DNA of 64,000 nucleotides from Cucumis sativus (lineage: Eukaryota; Streptophyta; Magnoliopsida; Cucurbitales; Cucurbitaceae), in NCBI RefSeq assembly GCF_000004075.3, contig NC_026660.2, positions 17,751,837-17,815,836 on the forward strand, in the 5' to 3' direction. Positions 11,640 through 23,683 of the stretch are shown here, piece after piece; within the stretch, counting starts at the first letter, position 1; the number at the start of each line of letters is the position of its first letter. A model generated the notes under the pieces. The model saw nothing but the letters and a program-made list of their open reading frames with translations, did no database searches and had not been told where the DNA came from. A program made the position numbers and the translations under genes.

Positions 11640-13330
11640 AATTGTTGTGATGAACTATGAAAGAAAAAGTTTGGTTAAGGCATTTTAACCAGGTGGAGGA
11701 GATTCAAATCTACACTATTATTGCTTTGTGGATTTTAAAGGCTTCCAGTGGAGGTAATTATGAAACCTTTGTTCTAATTTCTGCCTTCTATATCTAAGTT
11801 ATTCAAAACAATGGATTACAGTTAATTTAATTTTAAATGAAGTCTCTCAAACTTATCAAAAATTTAAATACTCTAAATTTATATTATTATATAAATTAAA
11901 TTGATTATATAAGTTGAAGGATTAAATTGGTCCAAATTTTACTATTACTCTAAACTCGAGAATCCAATTTCAATACTTTTAAAAGTTTAGAAGTCTATTT
12001 GTGTTTATTGAAGCTTGATGGTGTAATTGCAACTATCATCATACTCAAGGGTGACTTTTATCCTTTGTCCAAACTATTAAACTTTCAATAATTTCATTAA
12101 TACTCTTCAACTATATTACAAAAAAAAAAAAAGTTATGTTAGAATTAGAAAATGAAGGAAGATGATTAGTGACTCATTTTAAAAAATATCATACAACTTT
12201 GAAAAGTGGTATTAAGGATGAGGTTTATCCCATAACCATTTAGAAGTAGGACCTTGATGTGCCATGATTGTTGACATCTATTATATGGACAACAAATCAA
12301 TTATGATAGAATATATAAAGGACCACTTTGACAAGGAAGATTCAAACTAAAATGACTTACATTTTGATTGTAATTAAGATTAGGAGGAATTACGTTTTCG
12401 TCCCTTTGTCTTGGATCTAAAATTTGTATGTAAGTTTTAAAATGTTATCTAAGTTGTTCAACATTTTAAAATTTACACTTTTTATCTTAATTTTGTACTA
12501 AATACTCACGTTTTCAAATATAACAAAATGAACAAAAAAAATATTTACAAATTTTTAGTTCTATCAACGATTATATTGTCCGTGACATTAATAAAAATCT
12601 ATTTCTACATGTTATTGATAAAATATACGTATTTTAAAAAATTAGATGTTTTCTTACTATTAAAATTAAATTTAAAATCTCCCTTGGATACTATTTTAAA
12701 TCAAAAAATTTAATCGTGAAAAATTAATAAATAAACAAAAAGAAGTTAAAAGAAAGAAAACGAACAAAAAAAATTCTATTTTAGTTTATCTACTTCAATT
12801 AATTTAAATAAATTTTGTAAAATATAGTTTTGATAGTATCTTTTCTTAGTTAAAAATTATTATTAAACTAAAATTGATGAAATTTAATTTTAAATTAGAA
12901 AATTATTAAAAAAATTTATAAAGATGAGAAAATTTCAGTTTTTACTATGGATAGATTGTAATAGATTTTGGATGAAGATGTATTAAACTACTGGTGTTTA
13001 TGATATGAATAAAGCTAAAATTTTAGTATATTTGTAAATAAGTTTGAGTTAATTTGGTATTAAAAGTGAGATTGATATAAAATAGAATGATTAGGAGGAA
13101 AAGGAAATAAGAACTAAGAAGGAAAGGTTTGGGGAGGAAATGGAAAACATAATAAAAACATATTTCTTTTAAGGCAAAAACGCAGAAGGCAGGGGAGATC
13201 CACAAAAGCAGTTGTGTTTTGGTTTTGGCATATGGATGAATGATGTCGGATTGAATTTGTGCAACCAACCAGATGTTGGCCCAATCACTTTACTCTTCAA
13301 ATTCTCCGTAACAGGAAGTTTCTTACAATC
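11640..13330. other. AT-rich intergenic DNA
   Basis: Very AT-rich with short homopolymers (for example an A run at 12120-12132). Open frames at 12528-12713 and 13023-13268 are low complexity and look random. I see no gene. Confidence 0.5.
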
Positions 13331-13427
13331 AATCCTCTCTATTGGGGATGATTGTTGTAAAAGCCTGCAAAATCAAGACCGTTGAACGTGCACCAAATTC
13401 CATCTTTTCTTTTTTTTTCTTCCCTCG

Positions 13428-13483
13428 TCTTCTTCTTCTTCTTCATCTTCATCTTCATCTTCTTCTTCTTCTTCTTCTTCTTC
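13428..13483 (+). repeat. TTC microsatellite in carboxypeptidase leader
   Basis: Repeated TTC/TTCATC trinucleotides lie about 95 bases upstream of the carboxypeptidase ATG, probably in its 5' UTR. A second short TTC run codes for the Phe-rich part of the signal segment. Confidence 0.8.
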
Positions 13484-13578
13484 TGTTTTCCATTTCTTTT
13501 CTCAAAAAGCTTCCAACAATGGAGCCACTCTTCAACTGAAAGTAACACCCACGATCTGTTTTCCCCTGTTTTTCCCAT

Positions 13579-16500
13579 ATGGGTCGCCCTTTCTCTTCTT
13601 TTTTCCCTTCCTTATGGGTCACCTTCTTCTTCTTCTTCTTCACATCTTTCATGTGTCTTTTCGTTTCTGCTGATGATCCCAATAGATTAACTCCAATCAA
13701 CCGCGATCTTTATCATTCTAGGTGGGTAATTCTCTGATTCGGATTCCTTTACTTCTTTTTGTTAATTACGATGGATGAGATTAAGTGCGAAGTATAATTT
13801 GCTGGTTACTATGCTAATGGTTGTTGTTCTCCTTCTTCTCTCTTTGGAATTTGGGTATTTAATCATATAACTGATGCACATTCTCTGTTGTAATTTTGGT
13901 TTTAGAAATTTGATGTAGTGGCTAGATATGTGTGTATTTAACTTTCCCAATTCTGGAAAAAGGGTAAGTTTGATCTTATGGCCATATTCTGTGCGCCTCT
14001 GTTTTATAGAGTTTGATACAACTCGATCCAAGTTTTTTTTTTGGAGATGTTCACAGTAGGGTCTTTATCTTTTTGGATATGAACTTTTGGAATCATTTGG
14101 TTTGAATACTTTCAATAGCTGAAACTTCCCATTTTGTTGGGTGATTGGATATTGCAGTGTTGATTTGATGAAGGAGATAGAGGCTTTGGTCCATCGACAC
14201 TCAGATAAGCTGACTGTGTGTTCTTGTTGTTGGTTCTTCTTTATTTAGGCTTGATGCTTTTGGTTTGGTTACTTATTTTCAATATTTAAGCAGATAGAGA
14301 CAATGAAGTCCAAAAATAAGGGCTATGCTGCAGAGATTCCAGTTGTTACTTATCGCCATGGAAGGAATAACATTGATGACACCTCAAAATTCCGGATACT
14401 TCTTGTAAGTTTTGTGTTTAATTGTGTACTCATTTGGTCTTCTAGGCTTTTATTCCATTGATGTTATTTTTAGACTGATGCTTTATTCATGTTGAAAGTG
14501 AAAGCTGCAAGGCTTCTTGATCTAAACAAAAATGGGATTGATTTAGATTTTAATTTTTTTTCTATCTTTCTTTCTTTTCTTTTCCTCTCCTTAACGACTA
14601 AGGAACATATCATCTCAGATTGGCAATTTGCTGGTGTTCTTGACAGATGATTACTCCTTGTCTTCCAGAGTTTTGGACAGCATGGAAGGGAGCTCATAAC
14701 AACAGAAGTTGCACTAAGAATTCTCTTAATTTTGAGTGAAGAACATTTGTTGCCCCACATGGATCGAGCTTCCTTAAACAACACACTCGCTAAGCTTGTC
14801 ATTAAGGTATGCGTGGAGGCTGCAACTTTTTATATTGATAAGTGGAATACATTTCATCATCTTCTTCTCCACCTACTAGGTTTCGAACCCATAACCTAAG
14901 AGTTGGACCAAATTTTAAGCCAAACTCTTAACCATTAAGCTACGAAACCGTTGGGTTTGATAAGTGTAATAAGTTATAATGGAGTAAAAATCATCTTGTT
15001 CTATAACTTTAGGAAACTTGCAGATAGTCGCACGGGAATCATGGCTAATTGAACAAACGATCAAAAGGATTAGTGGGATGCTTCAACTTTCCTCTTCCAG
15101 CTAGCCCCTTCCTTTCTTTTTATGTAGCAATGAAGTTCGTGCAGTTAACCCTATAAAGCCCAGTTTTTGCTGTTCTTTTTTTTTCAAACTAAAGACAAAC
15201 ATGTCTCTTTTCGTTGAATAAATGAAAAAGATTAATGCTAAGTGAAGGAAACTAACAAAGGGAGACTTAAAAGCTTGTAAAACAAATCTATGCTTTTAAC
15301 TGATATTGGTGCTTCGATTTTAAATCACAAGATATTGTATGCATAAATAATGTGCTTGCTTATGTATGTTGTCAGGTGGTGCCAATGGAAAACTTAAATG
15401 GGCGAAGGCTTGTCGAGGGTGGGGATTTATGTGAAAGAAGAAATGGTAATGCAGAAGATTTAATCCATTATATAGTCACGGAAAGTCTCCAAGGTAGATA
15501 TTGACATACCTGCGTTTGTCTTCTATGGCAGGGAGAGGTGTTGATTTGAACAGGAATTGGAGTGTCGATTGGGGTAAAAAGGAAAAGGTTGGTATCTATC
15601 TTCTGATTTTCTTTGAAATAATTTGACAAGGTTTTGATATAGTTTGTTGACTAAGTTATAAGTTCTTATTGGAAGGCAAGGAGAAACCATCATATTCATT
15701 TCTTGAAACAAGGCCTTTTCTTATGAAGCTCTATTGATGTTTGTCTGGCTTTTGTGAATGATAGTTGTTGTGACACTCTCTTCTATTCCAAGCATTTTAG
15801 TCATTCTTCTTCCTATTACAGGATTATGATCCTTATGAGGAAAATCCCGGATTTGCACCTTTCAGCGAACCCGAAACTCAAATTATGCGAAAACTTGCCT
15901 TGAGATTTGATCCACATATATGGGTCAATGTGCACTCTGGAATGGAGGTAAGAAACAATACCAAGATTTAGTTATTAACCTGGATTATGATAGGCTTCAT
16001 TATCTGGTCAGTGCGGATTTGATCTTTTCCCATATGACTCGTTCCCTTGAAGCAAAATTGATCGTGCTACTTTTTCACAATCTCTCCCTTTCCTTTCAAT
16101 CTTATGGAGCTTGGGAGAACACTGGAGTAGCTACATCTAACTATTTTCTTTTAAACCTGGATTATGATTAGTGAAAATTTTAATGAATACAGACTACAGT
16201 TGCTAGTCACCATTATTAAAACCCAGAATAAATTGTGTCTTCTTTTTACTTCCTTCTCTGTTAAAATCACAGCTTAACAATGTGATTGGTTCAGTTGACT
16301 GATGAAACTGTACTTAATATTCCACGACATAAATATGTTTAAGTTACAAGAGCATTCAAGCTTGTGTCTAAAAGATATCTGAACATTGAAAATGTTTAAC
16401 AAGTATCCAATATCTCAGTTGTGTTTAATAGATCCCTGACATTTTCGGCTCTCTCCCTCTTTCGAATTTGTTATTACTACTGGATACAGATTTCTGAATC

Positions 16501-18345
16501 CTGTTTATGAAAAAGAAAATCATAACAAAATCGTATTACTGTTATTTATTAACACCTTTTTTTTTTCTCTCTGCTCTGTTTATTTGCTGAACTAAAAGAT
16601 GAGGTTTCCCATGCTCATTTTATACGACTTGCTAGTTTTGATTGTTACTTCTTTAGGCTTTATTCATGCCTTATGACCACAAAAACATAACTCCTGACGG
16701 TGAAATTTCTCAACAAATGAAACTTCTGCTTGAAGAGCTGAATATTCTCCATTGCCACAGCCGCTGCATGATAGGATCAGGCGGAGGTTCGGTCGGGTTA
16801 GTTCACTTCTTCTGACTACAATATGATAGCAGTTTACCATTTATACACCTGTTTTATATGTTTTTAAATGAATCTTCATTTGTCATTCTTTGATATTTGT
16901 TATAATATAGACAAATGAGTAACGTTTTGGTGCAACTCGTACTACACCAAAGTATTTTTCTGGACAAATATTGGACAATTTATTTGATTAGCCCACCTTC
17001 TTAGGTACCTACCAGTTGCATTGTGTCAATGTAGGAAAATTTTCGAATCACAGCTAGAAGTTCAGGAATGCAGGGAGGACTTCTAAAGTTTTAGGGAAAA
17101 ATAATTTCTGCTCTAAACGTTCAGTTTATGAATTACAAATCTAAATGAATAGTTATATCAAGTTGATCAATTTAAACCTTAATAACTATGCTCACTCGAT
17201 TTTACTTAAATTCAACCAAAAATCATCTGAAACTCTTCTTCAAAACTTTCGTATCATGTAATTATTCAAAATAAGTAGAGACAAATAGAAAACTACAAGA
17301 AGATGAAAATACTGCCACTATCCAGTTTATTCTAGTATTTCTCTCCAATATTATGTTCATTTTTAGATATAAAAAGCCTTAATGTCTTACATAAATGTAA
17401 ACATTATACATTAACAATTTTAATATGAAATCCTTTCGAGTTTTAATTGATAAAATTATTGATATAAATTGATTTTTCACTGAAAGTTGAAAACTAACTA
17501 AACAGCTAATCAAAATTCAAGGTTAAATCTAAAACTTATACCATTTCTTTTCCAATGCATCAAAACTTTTAGATGCCTCCTTGCTTAATCTGAAGGCTAA
17601 TTGATTTGAATTATTTTTTCTTTTAATTGAATCCTTTAATTGTTCTTGCTATACCATCCCTGATGTGCAATTGGGTCTGAATTTCTTCCTGCATAATGAT
17701 TGTTGTCTTAAGGTATCTGGCACATGGGACAGCCACAGATTTCATGTTTGACAAGGCTCGAGTTCCTATGGCTTTCACATTTGAGGTTTGTCAAACAAGT
17801 TCATAAAATAATCTTAGTTTAATTTTTGGTCTTAAAATAAGTCTCTCTTCTTCGTGTGATTATATCAGATATATGGAGACGAAGCTGCCACATCAAAAGA
17901 CTGCTTTAGAATGTTCAATCCCACAGATCCCAATACCTTCGACGTATGCAACCATCTTTTCTTGTCATATTGGCCAATTGATGCCCATGGAAATCCTTAG
18001 GCTGAATTCGTTTTTCATCTTTGTTTTCAGAGGGTGCTTGGCGATTGGTCTGCTGCGTTTTTTACAATATTTAAGATGGGTCCTGAGTATCTCGACGAAA
18101 CTGAGTTCCGTCCAAAAAGTAACATAGACAAGCTGGTGTCCATTGATGAATATCTTGAAGGTTACTTGATTGAGAGAAGTAGCAGATATGGAAAGAAGAG
18201 GGAGGTGTTTGACCTAGGGATGCAAGAGATGAGAACTTATTTTAGGCTATTTTTGTTGTCATCAGTTCTATTGATGTTCATGTTTTGTTCTAGAATTTCT
18301 AAAAACAAGTTCACCAGACCACTCGTTTCTGCCATTTCCATTTGA
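13579..18345 (+). CDS. M14-family zinc carboxypeptidase (At5g42320 type), membrane-anchored
   Basis: Eleven exons (13579-13721, 14158-14215, 14294-14404, 14669-14806, 15376-15445, 15532-15587, 15822-15947, 16657-16796, 17713-17785, 17869-17943, 18031-18345) encode 434 residues. The start is the first ATG after an in-frame TAA. Residues 5-28 are a hydrophobic signal or anchor rich in Phe. The M14 core is complete: HGRE at 109-112 supplies two zinc ligands, the third is His230 in NVHSGME, DLNRNW matches the substrate-binding block, and Glu305 in FTFEIYGD is the expected catalytic base. A second hydrophobic segment near residues 402-420 (LFLLSSVLLMFMFCS) lies close to the C-terminus. Such enzymes remove C-terminal residues from peptides; the substrate is unknown. 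It faces CRP1 tail to tail. Intron 4 holds a SINE. It is distinct from the SOL1-type carboxypeptidase D. Confidence 0.93.
14835..14971 (-). mobile_element. tRNA-derived SINE with 15-bp target-site duplication
   Basis: On the minus strand the body (14956 down to 14850) contains an A-box-like TAGCTTAATGGTTAAGAG and a B-box-like GGGTTCGAAACC, the internal Pol III promoter of a tRNA-derived SINE. It is flanked by near-identical 15-mers TTGATAAGTGGAATA (14835-14849) and TTGATAAGTGTAATA (14957-14971), one mismatch, read as the target-site duplication. The body is about 107 bp. It sits in intron 4 of the carboxypeptidase gene, antisense to it. Confidence 0.75.
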
Positions 18346-19195
18346 GAATGTGTTTAGTTTCTGAACTCCACAAGTTTAGTGCCACATTTTATTCTAAAAG
18401 AGTTATTATAGATGATCTCATACTTGTAAGATCAGTGAGTTACTATTTAACCAAGTATCAAAGTTAAATTTCTATGGTTTTCTCCACCTTCTCCCTTAGT
18501 ATTTCAACCTATCAACCTAACATCAAAGCTTCTTTCTTTTAACTGTACAGAAACATTGGCTAATTTAGTACATCACTAACAAGAATGAAAAGAACACATG
18601 CATTGAGGCGAGGTCCTTGGATCAATTATTTCTTCTGCATTTTACCGTATAACTAAGAATGGTGAATGTTATAAACAATAATACAAGAATGATCAACAGA
18701 TGGGAATTTGCCTGGTTTTTCTAAGATCCGTCATCTGGTGGTCAGGTGGGGTGGTTTTGGATCTGTATAATTTAAGGGAGCAAAAGGAGGGGTGAGCATT
18801 GAGAGTTTTAATTTAGAAATGCTACTTTTTGCTGGTATAATGCCATACTATTTGTGTAACATCAAACCTTGCTCCAAATCATGAGGATATGTTTCAGTTT
18901 GAATTGGCAATTCCTGCAAAACCATTCCAGGGGAGATATAAAACATCAGTCACGAGTCTGTGAAACAGTGTACAAAAAATTATGAACATCAATTCATATC
19001 TCAACACATGAATTAAGAAATTGTTGATTTTGATGCCAACTCATCAAGAAAGTGCACTACAGATTCTGGTACCAATTCTTTGAAACTGCCAAAAACATCA
19101 CATTTTAAGGCTTTTAGTGCGTACCTATGTATTGGTTGGATCAAATCATGCAAATTTATTATCCAAGGTGCATGGTTACATGATCGAGTGGGCAA
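18346..19195. other. Convergent 3' ends of carboxypeptidase and CRP1
   Basis: About 850 bases separate the two stop codons and must hold both 3' UTRs. No other gene is seen. The CRP1 frame stays open for 60 codons after its TAG (to about 19013), discussed as a finding. Confidence 0.6.
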
Positions 19196-22100
19196 CTACA
19201 AGCTTAGTGTACGCTTCATGTATCTGAGGGCAGACCGCAACATGGCTCTAGCCTTTCCATCAGGAGTACATCCAGACAAAATCATCTCTTCATACACAGC
19301 CGGAACCTGAAACTCAAATAATGCACTTTCTAGTTAATAGTTATATACAAAAAGACGTTTAAGTAGGCTCTAATGTAATGAATAGTCAGAGATCATATTT
19401 GCCAAATAAGCAAAATATATGCATAAAATAACACGAACAAATTATGAAAACAAGCTGGAGGGTCATGTTCTTCTACCTTGTCAAATTTGTCGACACGAAT
19501 CAAAGCTTTCATAAGCGTTGTATATGTGACAACATCAGGCTTCACATCCTGCAGTTGTAGGACCAAATAAGTTTGGGTGATGAACGGATAAGTTTTATTC
19601 TCGATTTGAGAATGGAAAAATGCAAAAGTTATTGAAATAGACTACACTTACATTTTCCTTCATGTATTGCAAGATTGAAAAGGCTTCAATATCTCTCCTA
19701 TCTTCGCCAAATGCATTGATCAATGAATTAAGAGCCAAGAGACTGGGCCTTAATCCATCTGATATCATAACTCTATATGCATTTACTGCCTGCTCTGACA
19801 AACCCTGCCAAATGATAAAGTGGAAGAACACTAAATGCATATTCAAGAAACGATTTGAAATTTATATTCGGATGCACAAACTTATGACTATAACCATGAT
19901 TAGAGAAGCGAATCTGGTGATCGGCCAATTACAGATGAGCCCATTCATACAAAAATATTACTCAGAACGATAGGCTCCAAATCGTATGGTGCACTTGTTT
20001 CTGCTCCCCATAAATACAGCCAATAACAAAACAGAAAAAAATATAGGCAACCTTTTAAAATATCACAAAGTAAAAAATATGTAGCTCACATGCCAAGTTA
20101 ATCGAGAAAGTGGATACAATGCTACTTTTGCAAAATGTAAAGATTACTGCTATTTAATTACACATTCAATCTGTTTATCAATACGTGAAGCACAAATAGA
20201 AACCAAAAGAAGCATCTTACAATATTCCAGTACATTTGTGCATCATCAATTTTCTCAACTTCGCATTGAGTATCTGATGTGATAATTGGCAGTATCATGT
20301 TGTCTTTTTTAGAGAAGAAAAATGAATTGATAAAATGAAATAGGGTGATTAATAGTATTATGTTGTCAAGCAATGATATTACTAACATTATTTTGTTCCA
20401 AAATTTTCCATCCATTTGTAATACATATCAGCAATGGAGAAAAAAGTATGAATAAACAACTTAAAACATGGCAATATATTCCAACAGCAAATATCTTTTT
20501 ATTTGAATTAGAACATATACTTATCAATTTTTCAGAGAATAATATTTATAGAAGAAGATTTGCGAGATGAAATGTGGGAAGGATGACATACTCTTTGAGC
20601 AAAGGCATTGATTAAAGCATTATACATTGTTGCGGAGGGTTTCAACCCAGCAGACTTCATGGCCTCCAAGCAGTCAATTGCATCGTTAAACCTCCCTGAA
20701 TGTCCATATATATCAACAAGTGTAGTGTATGTTACCACATTGGGAAGTAACCCCTGACTCTGCATCTTTCCTAACAAGATTTTCACCTCGTCCCACTTTT
20801 CCTGCTCGCCTAATGAATTGATCATAATATTATATGTTGTGGGGCAAGGTAAATAACCACGCTCCTGCATTTCCTCGAACAATTCTGCAGCCCTGTCGTG
20901 GTATCCATGCTTACGATGACAATCTATAAGTGTGTTCCAAGTAACAACATCTGGTTCAATTCCCTCAGAGAGCATCCGGTCATATGTTTCCATCGCATGA
21001 TCAAGGCAATTGAACTTCCCGAAAGTATCAATCATGACGTTGTAAAAATGCCTATCAGGTTTGACATTACTGTTTTTCATTTCCCTCAAAACTTCAAATG
21101 TTTTCTGCCATTCGCCACGGTCTCGATAACTAGCTAAAATCCTACTAAAAATAAAGGTATTTGGCTGTACATTTCTAGCTTCCATTTGTTTCAACAGATG
21201 CCTAGCACTTTCCCACCTGCCCACATTTGCATAAGCATCAACGAGAAGACCATATGTGTGCTCATCCGGCGATAATCCACTCTTTTCCATCTCTGAAATA
21301 ATAGATTCTGCTTCTTTAAGAGAACCCTTTCTAGCATAACCTTTAAGAAGTGCATTGAAAGCCTTAATTCTTGGTTTCAATCCTCCTTCTTTCATTTCCT
21401 CAAATATAGCCTCGGCTTCCTCTGTCCGTCCATGATTTCCCAATGCAGAAATAACCGCAACGAACGTAGAAGTTTTGGGGTTTAAACCACTCGCCTGTAC
21501 CATGGACAAGAAATACAGAGCTCGGTTGGGATCTCCAGCTTTCGCAAAGCCCAATATGATATCGTTAAGGAGCAGCCCATCGAGCTCAATTTTATCAGAC
21601 TCAATCTCTTCGTAAAGCTTTTGCAAGAGTGGGATATCAATCTTATTCGTGCGAGTAAGCGACTGAATTATCAAACTATAGTTGATAAAATCAGATTGGA
21701 AACCGTCCTGTCGCATCCTAGACATCAAATTTAGAGCCTTCTCCAAATCATTATTGCGAGCACAAGCACCAATGAGAGCATTATACGTTAAGGGCGTAAG
21801 GGTTTGCTTCTGGGAGAGAATAAAAGCTTCATAGAGCTTCTCAGAGCGGCCAAGTGCATGAATGAGAATCGAGTAAAGCAATTCATAGGAGAAACACAAA
21901 TTATGCCTCTGAAGCCACGAAACCACCGCATAACCTAGCCCAATCGAAGAGGAAGAAGAGCAAAGAGACTTAAGCAGAGAGTGCCAGAGAGGCGCCGGGA
22001 CGGCCCTATAGGCCTCAGCAAGCTGAAACTCGGTGGGGTCGAGGGAGGTCGGAGAAGCTGTATCAGAGTCAGAACCAGAGTTGAAGGTAGAGTCAAATTC

Positions 22101-22418
22101 CACTTCCGAATCGGAATCGGAATCGAACTTGGGATAGGCCGAAGACCGGGAAAGGAAGTCGAGGAGAGGAGTGAAGTCGTATCGGCGACTCTGAAGGGAA
22201 ACTGGGTCGTTTTCGAAAACGTCGAACTCGAGGTTGTCGGAAGAAGTGTAACAAGTGACAAGGGAGGAGGAGGAGGTGGCTGGGGCGGAGAAGAAGGAAA
22301 ATGAGAGATGGGTTGTTGCAATATGGGGGTTGTGGTGGTGGTGGAGGAAGACGGGGGGAGAAGATAAATGAGTAGCAGGAAAGCGAGTGGAGAGTGGCAA
22401 TGGTGAAAGAAGAAGCAT
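19196..22418 (-). CDS. CRP1: CRP1, chloroplast P-type PPR protein (At5g42310 type)
   Basis: Exons on the minus strand are 22418-20592, 19804-19652, 19548-19477 and 19306-19196, giving 720 residues. I chose the ATG at 22418 because [13 protein letters not shown] begins like the Arabidopsis protein and like a plastid transit peptide; an in-frame ATG at 22466 would add 16 residues. After an acidic Ser-rich linker and the segment [25 protein letters not shown], about fourteen 35-residue P-type pentatricopeptide repeats run nearly to the end; no E, DYW or SMR domain is present. Family knowledge: maize CRP1 and Arabidopsis At5g42310 bind chloroplast RNA and are needed for petA and psaC translation and petB-petD processing. 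The first exon holds most of the protein and three short exons finish it. Conservation is high enough that I am confident of the identity. Confidence 0.92.
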
Positions 22419-23683
22419 GTTATCGGATAATTGATTTTGGGCTAATCGGAAAAGTTGGAATGGCAATTGGCAGCAGCGCCTTTCTCAACGCACTGGAAAA
22501 TGGAAATGGAAATGAAAAGGCTCAATCACTCCTCCCGCCGGCAAACTAAAGTCTGGGAACGGATTGACAATACATGGCATAGAGTTTATTATCTTCAACG
22601 ACGTCGTTACCTAACATATGATATTATGATCTCAATATCCTCATCGACTCCAACCCTTTTTATAAATATAAATATAATGATTTTTAAACTCTTCCTCTAA
22701 TGGTATATTATATACTTCCAACAATATTTTTAATTAGTGTGCTATATTTTATTTTTTGTTACTTTAAAACTTAAATGTTAATGTCCGAAGATTTTGATTT
22801 TACATCCAGTTTTAACGGAAGGTTTCGAGTTCATCGAAGTCAAACGATTTACTAATAAATGTGAAAAAAACTATTTTACTTTAACTGAAACACTCTCTTC
22901 AATACTATACGGACACTTGAAATTAAACTTTTCTATAGGACGCTTCACATTATTTAACCTTAAAAATATGGTTGTAAGTAGTTTGAGTGGATTAACATGT
23001 TCTCATCGGTTATCAACTACTCTTTCTTTAGTGACTTGTCTATCTTATCGATAAGGATAAATATATCTTTGTTTCCTTGATAATTTTATATTCTTTAATA
23101 CTTTGATCAATAAATTCATGTTATAAACTTTTGTCATTGAATAAAAAAAAAAAGGCCAATACGTGTAAGAAGAAACAATAATTGGGTATGGAGGTACAAA
23201 CAAGGAACTAAAATATTTTAATAAATTATGATCAAAATGTTTATATATTGGTAGTGAGTGTTTAGAAGAAAAAGTTGGATACTGTAATTTTAAGTTAGGA
23301 TAATGAATGTTAAGTCGACTAAGAAACATTGAGATAGCAGAGAGATAGTAGAGAGGAGGCAGCTAAATTGGTGACTAGACTAAGAAACACTTTTATTGAG
23401 ATAGTGGAGAGGGAGGCAGCTAAATTCATCACTAAATAACCTTTCTTCTACATGATTGTGATCTGAATTCTGAAATATAGTAAACGTGCGAACACCAGCT
23501 CTCGTGCGATAATTTTCATTACGGCCTTCTCTAATGGCGATGATGATAATCTAGACCATTTTAGGTCTCCACTTTTCACAGCTCAACTCTTTCAATACAC
23601 CCAACTTATATATATATATATATGTGTGTGTGTGTTACTTTAATCAATCTCTTCTTTACACTTTTCAACAACGGAGCTGTACC
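22419..23683. promoter_or_regulatory. Divergent intergenic region between CRP1 and the DUF760 gene
   Basis: The two genes are transcribed away from each other, so this 1.26 kb should hold both promoters. It contains an imperfect tandem duplication of about 61 bp (23317-23440) and a TA/TG dinucleotide run (about 23608-23635) just before the DUF760 start codon. No discrete promoter element is assigned. Confidence 0.45.
23317..23440. repeat. Imperfect 61-bp tandem duplication
   Basis: Two units starting GACTAAGAAACA at 23317 and 23378 share GAGATAGT and GGAGGCAGCTAAATT, with small insertions and deletions between them. Confidence 0.7.

Noticed and set aside
14878-14942. Possible tRNA gene on the minus strand
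   Set aside because: Boxes A and B are present but no cloverleaf stems fit around them, and flanking target duplications show a SINE.
20898-21137. Plus-strand open frame of 79 codons
   Set aside because: It is the complement of CRP1 exon 1; the PPR repeats on the other strand explain it.
23608-23635. TA/TG run as a TATA box for the DUF760 gene
   Set aside because: It is a simple dinucleotide repeat only 50-75 bases from the ATG; it may be in the leader, so I did not call it a TATA box.
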